Source of the DNA: Klebsiella pneumoniae
GTDB taxonomy: Bacteria > Pseudomonadota > Gammaproteobacteria > Burkholderiales > SG8-39
DNA length: 32,987 bases
Direction of reading: 5' to 3'
Assembly: GCA_945906755.1 (NCBI GenBank)
Contig: CAMDRJ010000013.1
Coordinates: 1 to 32,987 of the forward strand
Shown here: one piece after another, positions 14,864 to 23,298 of the stretch
Position numbering within the stretch: position 1 is the stretch's first letter
Layout of the letters: each line of letters begins with the position of its first letter
The notes under the pieces: generated by a model
Told to the model about the DNA's origin: nothing
Database searches by the model: none
The model's input: only the letters and a program-made list of their open reading frames with translations
Position numbers and translations under genes: made by a program

Positions 14864-15741
14864 GCTCGATCTCCTGCGCGCGCACGCTCGAATGCAATGG
14901 TGAGCACCCGGCGCGTCAATACCCCCGCGAGATGTTTCTGGAATGCCGGCGTGGCATGGACGTTGCCAAGCGGGCGAATCTCTGTTTGGGCGATGGCGCC
15001 GGCGTCGCGCATGCGGTCCTCCGATGCACGCTCACCGAGCAACGATTGCGCGGCTTGCATCGCGAGCAAAGGAACATCCCCCGCATTGCAGTAGGCAAGG
15101 CGTGCGTCACGGCAGATGCCCTGCTGGTCGAGTTGAACAGTTGCCGCAACGCCCATCATGGCAAAATCACCTGGCCGTCTTGAGAGTTCCAGGAAAGCGA
15201 CACCGGTCCCTGCCCGGGCGATTGGTAGTTCGATTTCAACCAGCATCTCCGTTGCGGCGAGGGCAGTCGTCAGGGTACCGGCGAAAAATTCCGCAACCGG
15301 CACCACCCGCGTCCCCTTGGTCGATTGCAGGTGCATGCGCCCGTTCAATGCCAGCACGACGGCCGGCATTTCCGAAGCCGGGTCCGCATGCGCGAGATTG
15401 CCGCCGATGGTCGTGCGATTGCGGATCTGGAAGTGGGCGATATGGGGCAGCGCCGCGGTCATGAGGGGCTGCGCGAGTGCGATGGACGCATCGCATTCCA
15501 GCGCTCGGTAGCGGGTCAACGCGCCGATCCGAGTGATTGATCCTTCTTGCTTCACGTAGGCGAGCGCGGCAATCGGATTGATATCAATCAGCACGGCAGG
15601 CTGTGCCAGCCGAAAGTTCATCGCGGGCATCAGGCTTTGCCCGCCGGCAAGAAACTTCGCTTCATCGCCGTACTCGGCTTTGAAGGCAATCGCAGCGTCC
15701 ACCGAATCGGCGGCGAGGTACTTGAAGGGCGCGGGTTTCAT
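14860..15741 (-). CDS. Molybdenum hydroxylase FAD subunit (CoxM-like)
   Basis: This 293-aa protein starts MKPAPFKYLAADSVDAAIAF. It contains the two FAD-binding loops of the family, FLAGGQSLMPAMNFRLAQP and TIGGNLAHADPASEMPAVVL, and a typical C-terminal domain ending in helices (HLAGVLTRRVLTIAFERA). It passes electrons between the iron-sulphur subunit and an acceptor. It is the first gene of a two-gene minus-strand unit with the large subunit. It shares the 284-base upstream gap with the divergent urtA promoter, so the nitrogen-control sites there could also influence it, though nothing shows this directly. Confidence 0.85.
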   Translation of the reverse strand: MKPAPFKYLAADSVDAAIAFKAEYGDEAKFLAGGQSLMPAMNFRLAQPAVLIDINPIAALAYVKQEGSITRIGALTRYRALECDASIALAQPLMTAALPHIAHFQIRNRTTIGGNLAHADPASEMPAVVLALNGRMHLQSTKGTRVVPVAEFFAGTLTTALAATEMLVEIELPIARAGTGVAFLELSRRPGDFAMMGVAATVQLDQQGICRDARLAYCNAGDVPLLAMQAAQSLLGERASEDRMRDAGAIAQTEIRPLGNVHATPAFQKHLAGVLTRRVLTIAFERARAGDRA

Positions 15742-15815
15742 TATGACTTCAGCATACCTTGACGAAGCGCAGTTCGTTTAGGCCACGCAAGGATCAACCC
15801 GATGCGGATAGCGAC

Positions 15816-15830
15816 GCATCAAGTTGGTGC
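15816..15830. promoter_or_regulatory. NtrC-like enhancer site 1 (imperfect dyad)
   Basis: GCATC-AAGTT-GGTGC matches the NtrC consensus GCACC-N5-GGTGC with one mismatch. Its centre (15823) is 32 bp from that of site 2 (15855), about three helical turns. This is the spacing that lets two NtrC dimers bind cooperatively on one DNA face. Confidence 0.6.
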
Positions 15831-15847
15831 TCATGATCCTCAATGCG

Positions 15848-15862
15848 GCACCGTACAGGTGC
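15848..15862. promoter_or_regulatory. NtrC-like enhancer site 2 (perfect dyad)
   Basis: GCACC-GTACA-GGTGC is a perfect match to GCACC-N5-GGTGC. Its centre lies about 110 bp upstream of the start site predicted from the sigma-54 promoter, within the range usual for NtrC enhancers. Confidence 0.7.
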
Positions 15863-15939
15863 GTCGACGCATCGGCGCCCTTTCGTTTTTTCGATTGGTT
15901 TATCCAAGCATTCATGGAGTTATCGACTAATTCGCGGCA

Positions 15940-15955
15940 TGGCACGACGCTTGCA
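15940..15955 (+). promoter_or_regulatory. Sigma-54 (RpoN) -24/-12 promoter of the urt-ure operon
   Basis: TGGCACG-ACGC-TTGCA matches the sigma-54 consensus TGGCACG-N4-TTGCA at every stated position. The -24 GG is at 15941-15942 and the -12 GC at 15953-15954. Transcription would start near 15966, about 60 bases before the urtA ATG. With the upstream dyads this predicts activation by phosphorylated NtrC under nitrogen limitation. Confidence 0.85.
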
Positions 15956-16025
15956 CTCTTGGTGCATGAAGCGCCGCAACGAAAGGCGTTCTCTTCATTT
16001 CACTTCCTCGAAAGGAGCAGTCTCG

Positions 16026-17309
16026 ATGAAACGTCGCATGTTAATCAAAGCGGCCACGTTGGCCACCGCGATCGCCGCATTGGGCTTCGGCGCCGCCGCA
16101 GTTCAGGCGCAGCAAAAGACCGTCAAGGTAGGCATTCTGCATTCGCTGTCAGGCACCATGGCGATCAGCGAAACCGTGTTGAAGGATACGGCGCTGATGG
16201 CGATCGAAGAGATCAATGCCGCAGGTGGCGTGCTCGGTGCAAAGATCGAACCGGTAGTGGTGGATCCGGCCTCCAACTGGCCGCTCTTCGCCGAGAAAGC
16301 ACGTCAGCTTCTCACGCAAGACAAGGTTGCCGCCGTATTTGGCTGCTGGACCTCCGTTTCACGCAAATCAGTGCTGCCGGTGTTCGAGGAATTGAACGGT
16401 CTTTTGTTCTACCCCGTGCAGTATGAGGGCGAAGAACTCTCGAAGAACGTGTTCTACACCGGTGCAGCGCCGAATCAGCAAGCGATTCCGGCGGTCGAAT
16501 ACCTGATGAGCAAGGATGGTGGTGGCGCCAAGCGCTTTGTGTTGCTTGGCACCGACTACGTTTATCCGCGCACCACGAATAAGATCTTGCGCGCGTTCCT
16601 CAAATCGAAAGGCGTCGCCGACAAAGATATCGACGAGGTCTACACGCCGTTCGGCCATGCTGATTATCAAACGATCGTTGCCAACGTCAAGAAGTTCTCC
16701 ACCGGCGGCAAGACCGCGGTGATCTCCACGATCAACGGCGATTCCAATGTGCCGTTCTATAAGGAACTTGGCAATCAAGGCCTGAAGGCAACCGATGTGC
16801 CGGTGGTGGCGTTCTCGGTCGGTGAGGAAGAACTGCGCGGCGTCGACACCAAACCGCTCGTTGGGCATCTGGCTGCATGGAACTACTTCATGTCGCTCAA
16901 GAACCCGGCGAACGATGCCTTCCGCAACAAGTGGGCCAACTACGCGAAGGTGAAGAAACTCGCCGGTGCCGACAAGCCGCTCACGAACGATCCGATGGAA
17001 GCCACGTATATCGGCATCTACATGTGGAAACAAGCGGTCGAGAAAGCGAAGACCTTCGACATCGACAAAGTGATTGCAGCAACCGGTGGGCAAACCTTTG
17101 TCGCGCCCTCCGGATTCACCGTGAAGATGGACGAGAAAAACCACCATCTGCACAAGCCGGTGTTCATTGGCGAAGTGAAAGCGGACGGTCAGTTCAATGT
17201 CGTGTGGAAGACCGCCGGCCCGATCAAGGCCAATCCGTGGAGCAAGTTCATCGCCGGTAACGAAACCAAGAAGGATGAGCCGGTGGTGACGGCTGCGGTG
17301 AAGAAGTAG
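16026..17309 (+). CDS. urtA: Urea ABC transporter, substrate-binding protein
   Basis: This 427-aa periplasmic binding protein has a clear signal peptide (MKRRMLIKAATLATAIAALG, then small residues to AVQAQ; likely cut after AQA). The mature part starts KTVKVGILHSLSGTMAISET and contains the UrtA-typical VFGCWTSVSRKSVLPVFEE, FYPVQYEGEELSKNVFYTG and GDSNVPFYKELG. It captures urea in the periplasm and hands it to UrtBC. The ATG at 16026 is supported by AAAGGAG at 16011-16017 and by the signal peptide; the frame is open further upstream but through promoter DNA. It is the first gene behind the sigma-54 promoter. UrtA proteins commonly have this length. Confidence 0.95.
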   Translation: MKRRMLIKAATLATAIAALGFGAAAVQAQQKTVKVGILHSLSGTMAISETVLKDTALMAIEEINAAGGVLGAKIEPVVVDPASNWPLFAEKARQLLTQDKVAAVFGCWTSVSRKSVLPVFEELNGLLFYPVQYEGEELSKNVFYTGAAPNQQAIPAVEYLMSKDGGGAKRFVLLGTDYVYPRTTNKILRAFLKSKGVADKDIDEVYTPFGHADYQTIVANVKKFSTGGKTAVISTINGDSNVPFYKELGNQGLKATDVPVVAFSVGEEELRGVDTKPLVGHLAAWNYFMSLKNPANDAFRNKWANYAKVKKLAGADKPLTNDPMEATYIGIYMWKQAVEKAKTFDIDKVIAATGGQTFVAPSGFTVKMDEKNHHLHKPVFIGEVKADGQFNVVWKTAGPIKANPWSKFIAGNETKKDEPVVTAAVKK

Positions 17310-17324
17310 TTTTCCGCTGCGCGG

Positions 17325-17447
17325 GTGATCGGTGAAAGGTGAAGGGTGTGTAGACAGTGAAGGGTGAAAAGTGAAAGGTGATTCCTACAACTTCAACCTT
17401 TTCACCCGCGCTGCCCTGCCACCTTTCACCTCTCACTTTTCATATCT
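17325..17447. repeat. GTGAAAG-type short repeats and large inverted repeat between urtA and urtB
   Basis: The urtA-urtB gap is built from variants of GGTGAAA (for example GGTGAAAGGTGAAGGGTG near 17331). It contains an imperfect inverted repeat, with its left arm at 17357-17380 and right arm at 17420-17443, which share TGAAAAGTGA/GTGAAAGGTG patterns. A related scrap lies at 27019-27032 after ureG. A stem here could attenuate or stabilise the transcript between the abundant binding protein and the membrane components. Confidence 0.55.
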
Positions 17448-17463
17448 CACCGTAGTAAACTTC

Positions 17464-19083
17464 ATGTCAACCCAATCCATTGCTCGCCGCGCCGTCCTAC
17501 TTGTCGTCATCGCATTCGCGCTGCTGGCACGCGGCGCGGCGGCAATGGATACCAGCGCGGTTCAAGCGTTGGCGTTTGGCGATAGCGATGAACGTTCCGC
17601 TGCGATCGCAAAGCTGGTTGAAACCGCCGATCCACGTGCGATCGCGCTGCTCGAAGCATTGGGCAGCGGCGATTTGCAAACGGCCGGCAAGCGCGTATTG
17701 ATCATCAAGGGCAAGGACGCGTTCGATGCCGAGACGGGCGAACGCGTCTCGCCGCTTCCGGCGGCCAGGGAAGATGTGGTCGCCAACAACCGGGTGCGCC
17801 GCGAAATTGCCGGCGCATTGGGCGTACTGAAATTACTGTCGACGGAACGTACCGTTCGGCTGGGGGCGGCCAAGGCGCTCGCGCTCAGCACCGACGATGC
17901 GCCGCTGCCAAGCGTCAATAAGGCGCTTGAACGGGAGGCCGACGATGAGATCAAAGCCATTCTCGTATCGATCATTGCCAGTGCGGGTCTGAAGAGCGAA
18001 ATCGCCGAAGAGCGCATCGCCGCGGTCCGGGCGCTGGAGCATTCAAGCAATCCGCAGACGCGAACGTTGCTGGTCCAGCTACTCGAGAGGAAATCCGATG
18101 GCACCTATGCCGAACCCGATGAATCTGTACGTGGCGCAGCGAGCCTTAGCCTGCGCGCGGTAGAGAATCGGCTGGCCTGGGGTGAACGCGCCGGGCTCAT
18201 GTTTACGAGCCTTAGTCTTGGCAGCGTGCTGCTCCTCGCCGCATTGGGCCTTGCGATCACCTACGGTCTCATGGGCGTCATCAACATGGCGCATGGCGAA
18301 CTGATGATGATCGGCGCCTATGCCACCTATGTGGTGCAGAACGTCTTCAAGGTCTATGCACCGGAGTGGTTCGCTTGGTACCTCTTGTTGGCGGTGCCGA
18401 TCGCATTCTTTGTCTCGGCGTTGGTCGGCATGGTGCTGGAGCGCACGGTCATCCGGCATCTGTATGGGCGTCCGCTGGAGACGCTGCTTGCAACCTGGGG
18501 CATCAGCCTGCTTCTGATTCAAGCCGTGCGTACGCTGTTTGGTGCGCAGAATGTGCAGGTCGAAAATCCCTCGTGGATGTCAGGCGGCATAGCGCTTCTA
18601 TCGAATGTCGTGTTGCCCTGGAACCGCGTGTTTATCGTGGTATTCGCAGTGCTGGTATTGGTAGCGATCTGGCTTTTGCTCACCCGCACGCGGCTTGGCT
18701 TGTTCGTGCGTGGTGTCACGCAGAATCGCCCGATGGCCAGTTGCGTTGGTGTGGCGACCGCGCGCGTCGATACGCTCGCGTTCGGCGTTGGCTCAGGCAT
18801 CGCGGGCTTGGGCGGCTGTGCGCTATCGCAGATCGGCAATGTTGGCCCCGATCTTGGGCAGTCCTATATCGTTGACTCTTTCATGGTGGTGGTGCTGGGT
18901 GGGGTGGGGCAGCTCGCCGGCACCGTTTATGCGGCGCTTGGCCTGGGTTTCGTCAACAAACTGATCGAGTCATGGTCCGGCGCGGTGATCGCAAAGATCG
19001 CGGTGTTGGTGTTCATCATCATCTTCATCCAGAAACGACCGCAGGGGCTCTTCGCCTTCAAGGGCCGCGCGCAAGAGGCCTGA
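17464..19083 (+). CDS. urtB: Urea ABC transporter, permease
   Basis: This 539-aa protein begins with a signal-like segment (RAVLLVVIAFALLARGAAA). A long ~200-residue helical, HEAT-like extracytoplasmic region follows (PRAIALLEALGSGDLQTAG, RTVRLGAAKALALSTDDAP). The LivH-type permease starts at MFTSLSLGSVLLLAALGLAI with LMGVINMAHGELMMIGAYAT and ends FIQKRPQGLFAFKGRA. The long N-terminal extension is normal for UrtB. The ATG at 17464 is taken because the upstream frame crosses the repeat region. It forms the membrane channel with UrtC and lies three bases ahead of it. Confidence 0.93.
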   Translation: MSTQSIARRAVLLVVIAFALLARGAAAMDTSAVQALAFGDSDERSAAIAKLVETADPRAIALLEALGSGDLQTAGKRVLIIKGKDAFDAETGERVSPLPAAREDVVANNRVRREIAGALGVLKLLSTERTVRLGAAKALALSTDDAPLPSVNKALEREADDEIKAILVSIIASAGLKSEIAEERIAAVRALEHSSNPQTRTLLVQLLERKSDGTYAEPDESVRGAASLSLRAVENRLAWGERAGLMFTSLSLGSVLLLAALGLAITYGLMGVINMAHGELMMIGAYATYVVQNVFKVYAPEWFAWYLLLAVPIAFFVSALVGMVLERTVIRHLYGRPLETLLATWGISLLLIQAVRTLFGAQNVQVENPSWMSGGIALLSNVVLPWNRVFIVVFAVLVLVAIWLLLTRTRLGLFVRGVTQNRPMASCVGVATARVDTLAFGVGSGIAGLGGCALSQIGNVGPDLGQSYIVDSFMVVVLGGVGQLAGTVYAALGLGFVNKLIESWSGAVIAKIAVLVFIIIFIQKRPQGLFAFKGRAQEA

Positions 19084-19086
19084 GCG

Positions 19087-20262
19087 ATGACGGCGCTCCT
19101 TACCAGGTTGTATGGCACGCGCGGTTGGACAGCGATCGGCGTTTGCGTCGTTCTCCTATGCGGTGTGATGCCGCTCGCCAATCTCGTCGCAACACCCGGT
19201 AGCGCCTTCCACGTATCGGATTATTTCGTGACGCTGTCAGGCAAGATCATGTGCTACGCAATGGTCGCGGTGGCGCTCGATCTCGTCTGGGGATACGCCG
19301 GCATCTTGAGTCTTGGGCATGGCCTCTTCTTCGCGCTGGGCGGCTATGCGATGGGCATGTATCTGATGCGCTCGATCGGCACTGATGGCCATTACCGCAC
19401 CGAGCTGCCGGATTTCATGGTCTTTCTCGATTGGAAGGAATTGCCCTGGCACTGGTGGAATACCGATCAATTCTGGTGGGCGATGATTCTGGTGGTGGCG
19501 GTGCCCGGCGTGCTGGCCTATGTGTTCGGTTACTTTGCGTTCCGCTCGCGCATCAAAGGCGTGTATTTCTCGATCATTACGCAGGCGCTAACCTACGCCG
19601 CGATGCTGTTGTTCTTCCGCAATGAGACCGGCTTTGGCGGCAACAACGGCTTTACCGATTTCAAGCGCCTGGTCGGATTTGCGATCGCGCGCCCGGAAAC
19701 GCGCATGGCGCTATTCGTTCTCACTGGCCTGGCGTTGATTGCAACGCTGCTCATCGCTCGCGCCATCGTCACTTCACGCTTTGGTCGCGTGCTCACTGCG
19801 ATTCGCGACGCTGAATCGCGCGTCATGTTCTGCGGCTATGACACCAGCCGCTACAAGCTGTTTGTATGGACCCTCTCGGCCATGCTCTGCGGCATCGCGG
19901 GTGCGCTATACGTACCGCAGGTGGGCATTATCAACCCAAGCGAGATGTCGCCCGCCAATTCGATCGAGATCGCAATCTGGGTCGCGGTCGGCGGACGCGG
20001 CACGCTGATCGGCGCGATCCTCGGCGCAGGACTCGTGAATGGCGCCAAAAGCGTCTTCACCGTCCTCATGCCGGAGTACTGGCTCTATGTGCTTGGATTG
20101 TTGTTTATCGTCGTTACGCTTTATCTGCCCAATGGCATCGTCGGCTGGGTGACGCAAATGATGCGCAGGCGAAGGGGCGATTCGCGAGCGGCCGCAACGC
20201 CGGAGAAAGAATCCGGACGGCCGCAGCAAACCCCACCCGCAGCCGCAAAGCCCGCGCGATGA
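19087..20262 (+). CDS. urtC: Urea ABC transporter, permease
   Basis: This 391-aa LivM-type permease has several hydrophobic segments. Family blocks include ALDLVWGYAGILSLGHGLFF, SRIKGVYFSIITQALTYAAM, NETGFGGNNGFTDFK, AIRDAESRVMFCGYDTSRYK and ISELGAGLVNGAKS-like text near the end (AILGAGLVNGAKSVF). UrtC usually has this length and these motifs. The C-terminus is a Pro/Ala-rich cytoplasmic tail (RPQQTPPAAAKPAR). Its stop overlaps the urtD start by four bases (ATGA). It pairs with UrtB to form the pore. Confidence 0.93.
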   Translation: MTALLTRLYGTRGWTAIGVCVVLLCGVMPLANLVATPGSAFHVSDYFVTLSGKIMCYAMVAVALDLVWGYAGILSLGHGLFFALGGYAMGMYLMRSIGTDGHYRTELPDFMVFLDWKELPWHWWNTDQFWWAMILVVAVPGVLAYVFGYFAFRSRIKGVYFSIITQALTYAAMLLFFRNETGFGGNNGFTDFKRLVGFAIARPETRMALFVLTGLALIATLLIARAIVTSRFGRVLTAIRDAESRVMFCGYDTSRYKLFVWTLSAMLCGIAGALYVPQVGIINPSEMSPANSIEIAIWVAVGGRGTLIGAILGAGLVNGAKSVFTVLMPEYWLYVLGLLFIVVTLYLPNGIVGWVTQMMRRRRGDSRAAATPEKESGRPQQTPPAAAKPAR

Positions 20263-21086
20263 GCACCGCCTTGCATTCGTCTGAAGGCAGCGGCGCACCG
20301 CTCGATGCGAGTTTTGCGCGTATCGCCACGCCGGGTCTGGATACTTCGCATGGTGCGGTCCTCTATCTGGAAGACATCACCGTGAGCTTCGATGGGTTTC
20401 GCGCCCTCAACAAGCTCTCGCTCATGATCGAAACCGGCGAGTTGCGTTGTGTCATCGGGCCTAATGGCGCGGGCAAGACGACGATGATGGATGTCATCAC
20501 CGGGCGCACCCGTGCGGATTCCGGCAGCGCCTTCTTTGGTCAAACGATCGATCTAAGGCGTTTCAATGAGGCCGAGATCGCCAAAGCCGGCATCGGCCGC
20601 AAATTTCAGAAGCCGACGATTTTCGAGCACCACACGGTATTTGAGAATCTCGAACTCGCGATGAAATCCGACAAGCGCGTGCGCCGAACCTTGTTCGCAC
20701 GGCTGACCGGTGACGAGCGCTCGCGCATCGATGAAACGCTCACGCTGATTCGTTTGAGTGACAGCCGTCATCGCCCCGCAGGTCTTCTCTCGCATGGCCA
20801 AAAGCAATGGCTGGAAATCGGCATGCTGCTCATCCAGGAACCTAAGCTCCTCCTTCTCGATGAACCGGTGGCCGGGATGACGGATGACGAAACCGAGCGA
20901 ACCGCCGAACTTTTTCTGTCATTGGCCGGCAAACACTCGCTCGTCGTGGTCGAACACGACATGGCGTTTGTCGCATCGATTGCACGCAAGGTCACGGTGC
21001 TGCATGAAGGAAGCGTGCTAGCCGAAGGTCCGCTTGCGCAAGTGCAGAACGATGAACGCGTGATTGAAGTCTATCTTGGGCGGTAA
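20259..21086 (+). CDS. urtD: Urea ABC transporter, ATPase
   Basis: This 275-aa LivG-type ATPase has Walker A GPNGAGKTTMMD, Q-loop region IGRKFQKPTIFEHHTVFENL, signature LLSHGQKQWLEIGMLL, Walker B LLLLDEPVAGMTDDE and switch His in VVVEHDMAFV. The signature reads LSHGQ rather than LSGGQ, which is common in UrtD. The ATG at 20259 overlaps urtC; an upstream extension in frame to 19866 lies inside urtC and is rejected. Residues 1-35 form a short non-conserved leader before the ATPase core (VLYLEDITVSFDGFRAL). Confidence 0.94.
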   Translation: MSTALHSSEGSGAPLDASFARIATPGLDTSHGAVLYLEDITVSFDGFRALNKLSLMIETGELRCVIGPNGAGKTTMMDVITGRTRADSGSAFFGQTIDLRRFNEAEIAKAGIGRKFQKPTIFEHHTVFENLELAMKSDKRVRRTLFARLTGDERSRIDETLTLIRLSDSRHRPAGLLSHGQKQWLEIGMLLIQEPKLLLLDEPVAGMTDDETERTAELFLSLAGKHSLVVVEHDMAFVASIARKVTVLHEGSVLAEGPLAQVQNDERVIEVYLGR

Positions 21087-21093
21087 GGACGCT

Positions 21094-21786
21094 ATGCTAA
21101 CCATCACCGGTCTCAACCAGTACTACGGTGGCAGTCACATTCTGCGCAACTTGAGCTTCGACGTACCGCATGGTTCGGTTACGACCTTGCTCGGGCGCAA
21201 CGGCGTCGGTAAGACCACGCTGCTTAAGACGCTGATGGGATTGGTGGCGCCGCGCACCGGGTCGATCCGGTTCGGCGAGCATGATCTGACGACGCTCCCA
21301 TCGCATGAAAGAGTGCGGGCCGGCATTGGCTACGTGCCGCAGGGAAGAGAGATCTTTCCGCGCCTTACCGTCGAAGAGAACTTACGCATGGGCCTGGCGG
21401 TGCGGGGACGTCATGCGCGCATTCCGGAGCGGATCTACGAGATGTTTCCGGTGCTCAAACAGATGCTCGGCCGCCGTGGTGGCGATCTGTCTGGCGGTCA
21501 GCAGCAGCAACTGACGATCGGTCGCGCTTTGGCCGCCGAACCGAAAGTCCTCATTCTCGATGAGCCCACCGAAGGGATTCAGCCATCGATCATCAAGGAT
21601 ATCGAGCGCGTTATTCGCAGTCTTGCAGGGAGTGGCGAGATGGCGATCCTGCTGGTTGAACAGTATTACGATTTTGCGCGCGCGCTGGCCGATCATTACA
21701 TCGTCATGGAGCGTGGCGAGATCGTGCGGCACGGGCGGGGCGCCACGATGGATGCGGACGGAGTGCGCGAATTGATGAAGGTATGA
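21094..21786 (+). CDS. urtE: Urea ABC transporter, ATPase
   Basis: This 230-aa LivF-type ATPase has Walker A GRNGVGKTTLLK, Q-loop YVPQGREIFPRLTVEENL, signature LSGGQQQQLTIGRAL, Walker B VLILDEPTEGIQPS and switch His replaced by Gln in LLVEQYYDF, as is normal for LivF/UrtE. The ATG at 21094 has AAGGA just upstream and starts eight bases after urtD ends; an upstream start at 21064 would overlap urtD. It completes the importer. ureD follows seven bases later, so transport and hydrolysis genes are in one transcription unit. Confidence 0.94.
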   Translation: MLTITGLNQYYGGSHILRNLSFDVPHGSVTTLLGRNGVGKTTLLKTLMGLVAPRTGSIRFGEHDLTTLPSHERVRAGIGYVPQGREIFPRLTVEENLRMGLAVRGRHARIPERIYEMFPVLKQMLGRRGGDLSGGQQQQLTIGRALAAEPKVLILDEPTEGIQPSIIKDIERVIRSLAGSGEMAILLVEQYYDFARALADHYIVMERGEIVRHGRGATMDADGVRELMKV

Positions 21787-21793
21787 TGATTGC

Positions 21794-22636
21794 ATGCTCC
21801 TGCATGAACCCATTGCCACCACGAGTTGGCGCGCCGCGCTTGCGCTTACCTATGAGCGGCGCGACGAGCGGACCGTTCTTGCGACCCGCCGCCATGATGG
21901 CCCGCTCGTGGTGCAAAAGGCGCTCTATCCGGAAGGCCCTGCGATATGCCATACGATTCTCGTGCATCCGCCGGCCGGACTCGCATCAGGAGACGAACTT
22001 CAGTTCGATGCGACGCTCGGTGCGGGCGCTCAGACGCTGCTGACGACGCCGGGTGCCAGCAAGTGGTATCGGTCTTCCGGTGCGTTCGCCAGTCAGTCCA
22101 TCAACTTTGAGGTCGGTGCGGGCGCGGCGCTCGAATGGCTGCCGCAAGAGACGATTTTTTATAACGACACGCGTGCCGATTTGCGATTGGATGTCGCAAT
22201 CGATGCGGAAGCGAGCTTCATCGGTTGGGACGTCTTCTGTTTTGGCCGTACCGCATCGCGTGAACGCTTCGAGAAAGGTGAGTGTCGATTGTCAACGACG
22301 ATCCGACGCGATGGCAAACCCATTTGGATGGAACGCGGCACCATTCGCGGCGGGGATCCCTTGCTCGCCGCTGCGCCTGGGCTCGCAGGCGAGCCGGTCA
22401 CCGGTGTGCTGATCGCGGTGGGTAGCGGTGTCACCTCAAATCTCTTGCAAGAATGCCGAGTGCCGCGACCGTGTAGTGGCGATGGTGCGGTCACCATGCT
22501 GCCGGGTGTGCTGGTGGCGCGCTATCTTGGTCCAAGCAGCGAGGCCGCGCGCATGTATTTCATCGATCTGTGGACTTTGATTCGACCGGCGCTCGTTGCC
22601 TGTGAAGCAAATCTACCCAGAATTTGGAGAACTTAA
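21794..22636 (+). CDS. ureD: Urease accessory protein UreD
   Basis: This 280-aa protein carries UreD blocks: GPLVVQKALYPEGPAICHTI, LVHPPAGLASGDELQFD, TTPGASKWYRS, the core LEWLPQETIFYNDTRADL, and FIGWDVFCFGRTASRE. UreD (UreH) is the scaffold that docks on the urease apoprotein and recruits UreF and UreG for nickel delivery. The length and N-terminus are normal for the family. It follows urtE with a seven-base gap and precedes ureA by nine bases. Confidence 0.93.
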   Translation: MLLHEPIATTSWRAALALTYERRDERTVLATRRHDGPLVVQKALYPEGPAICHTILVHPPAGLASGDELQFDATLGAGAQTLLTTPGASKWYRSSGAFASQSINFEVGAGAALEWLPQETIFYNDTRADLRLDVAIDAEASFIGWDVFCFGRTASRERFEKGECRLSTTIRRDGKPIWMERGTIRGGDPLLAAAPGLAGEPVTGVLIAVGSGVTSNLLQECRVPRPCSGDGAVTMLPGVLVARYLGPSSEAARMYFIDLWTLIRPALVACEANLPRIWRT

Positions 22637-22645
22637 GGTAATGCT

Positions 22646-22948
22646 ATGGAATTAACCCCACGCGAACGCGACAAGCTGTTGATCTTCACTGCCGCCCTGC
22701 TTGCCGAGCGACGCAAGGCGCGCGGCCTGAAGTTGAACTATCCGGAGGCAGTGGCCTTCATCAGCGCGGCCATCATGGAAGGGGCGCGCGACGGTCGATC
22801 GGTGACCGATCTAATGGGCTTTGGTTCGACCTTGTTGTCGCGTGCCGATGTCATGGAAGGTGTGCCCGAGATGATTCCCGATATTCAAATCGAGGCCACC
22901 TTTCCGGACGGCACGAAGCTGGTGACCGTTCATCATCCAATCCCCTGA
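22646..22948 (+). CDS. ureA: Urease gamma subunit
   Basis: This 100-aa protein is a textbook urease gamma subunit: [80 protein letters not shown] and [12 protein letters not shown] at the end. It forms the (alpha-beta-gamma)3 urease with the next two genes. The upstream TTAAGGTAATGCT region contains a modest ribosome binding site. Confidence 0.97.
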   Translation: MELTPRERDKLLIFTAALLAERRKARGLKLNYPEAVAFISAAIMEGARDGRSVTDLMGFGSTLLSRADVMEGVPEMIPDIQIEATFPDGTKLVTVHHPIP

Positions 22949-22959
22949 GGGCCGTCGCT

Positions 22960-23298
22960 ATGATTCCAGGCGAAATGCGCATTGCAGCGGGCGACATCGT
23001 TTTGAACGAAGGTCGACCGACCGTGACTGTTCAAGTCGCGAACACCGGCGATCGTCCGATTCAGGTCGGGTCGCACTATCACTTCTTCGAAACCAACGAT
23101 TCGCTTTCGTTCGATCGCAAGCTCGCGCGTGGCTTTCGATTGAACATTGCGGCCGGCACCGCGGTGCGCTTCGAACCAGGTCAGACGCGCACGGTCGAGT
23201 TGGTCGCGGTGGCAGGGGCGCGCGAGATCTACGGCTTTCAAGGCAAGGTGATGGGGCCGCTTGATGCTGCGCGTCGCGCCCCAAAGGCGAAACCATGA
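22960..23298 (+). CDS. ureB: Urease beta subunit
   Basis: This 112-aa protein has the beta-subunit hallmarks [60 protein letters not shown] and [12 protein letters not shown]. Its stop overlaps the ureC ATG by four bases (ATGA), which gives coupled, stoichiometric translation. Separate beta and gamma genes are the usual bacterial arrangement, as opposed to the fused form in Helicobacter. Confidence 0.97.
   Translation: MIPGEMRIAAGDIVLNEGRPTVTVQVANTGDRPIQVGSHYHFFETNDSLSFDRKLARGFRLNIAAGTAVRFEPGQTRTVELVAVAGAREIYGFQGKVMGPLDAARRAPKAKP

Noticed and set aside
12518-15741. Aerobic carbon monoxide dehydrogenase (form I)
   Set aside because: The active-site loop reads PYRGAGR rather than the AYRCSFR of form I enzymes, and the small subunit is not present.
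16368-17153. Minus-strand frame of about 260 codons inside urtA
   Set aside because: urtA is unmistakable on the other strand and the antisense product shows no family features.
17371-17463. Upstream start for urtB
   Set aside because: It would translate the repeat-rich intergenic stretch; the ATG at 17464 begins just before the signal-like segment.
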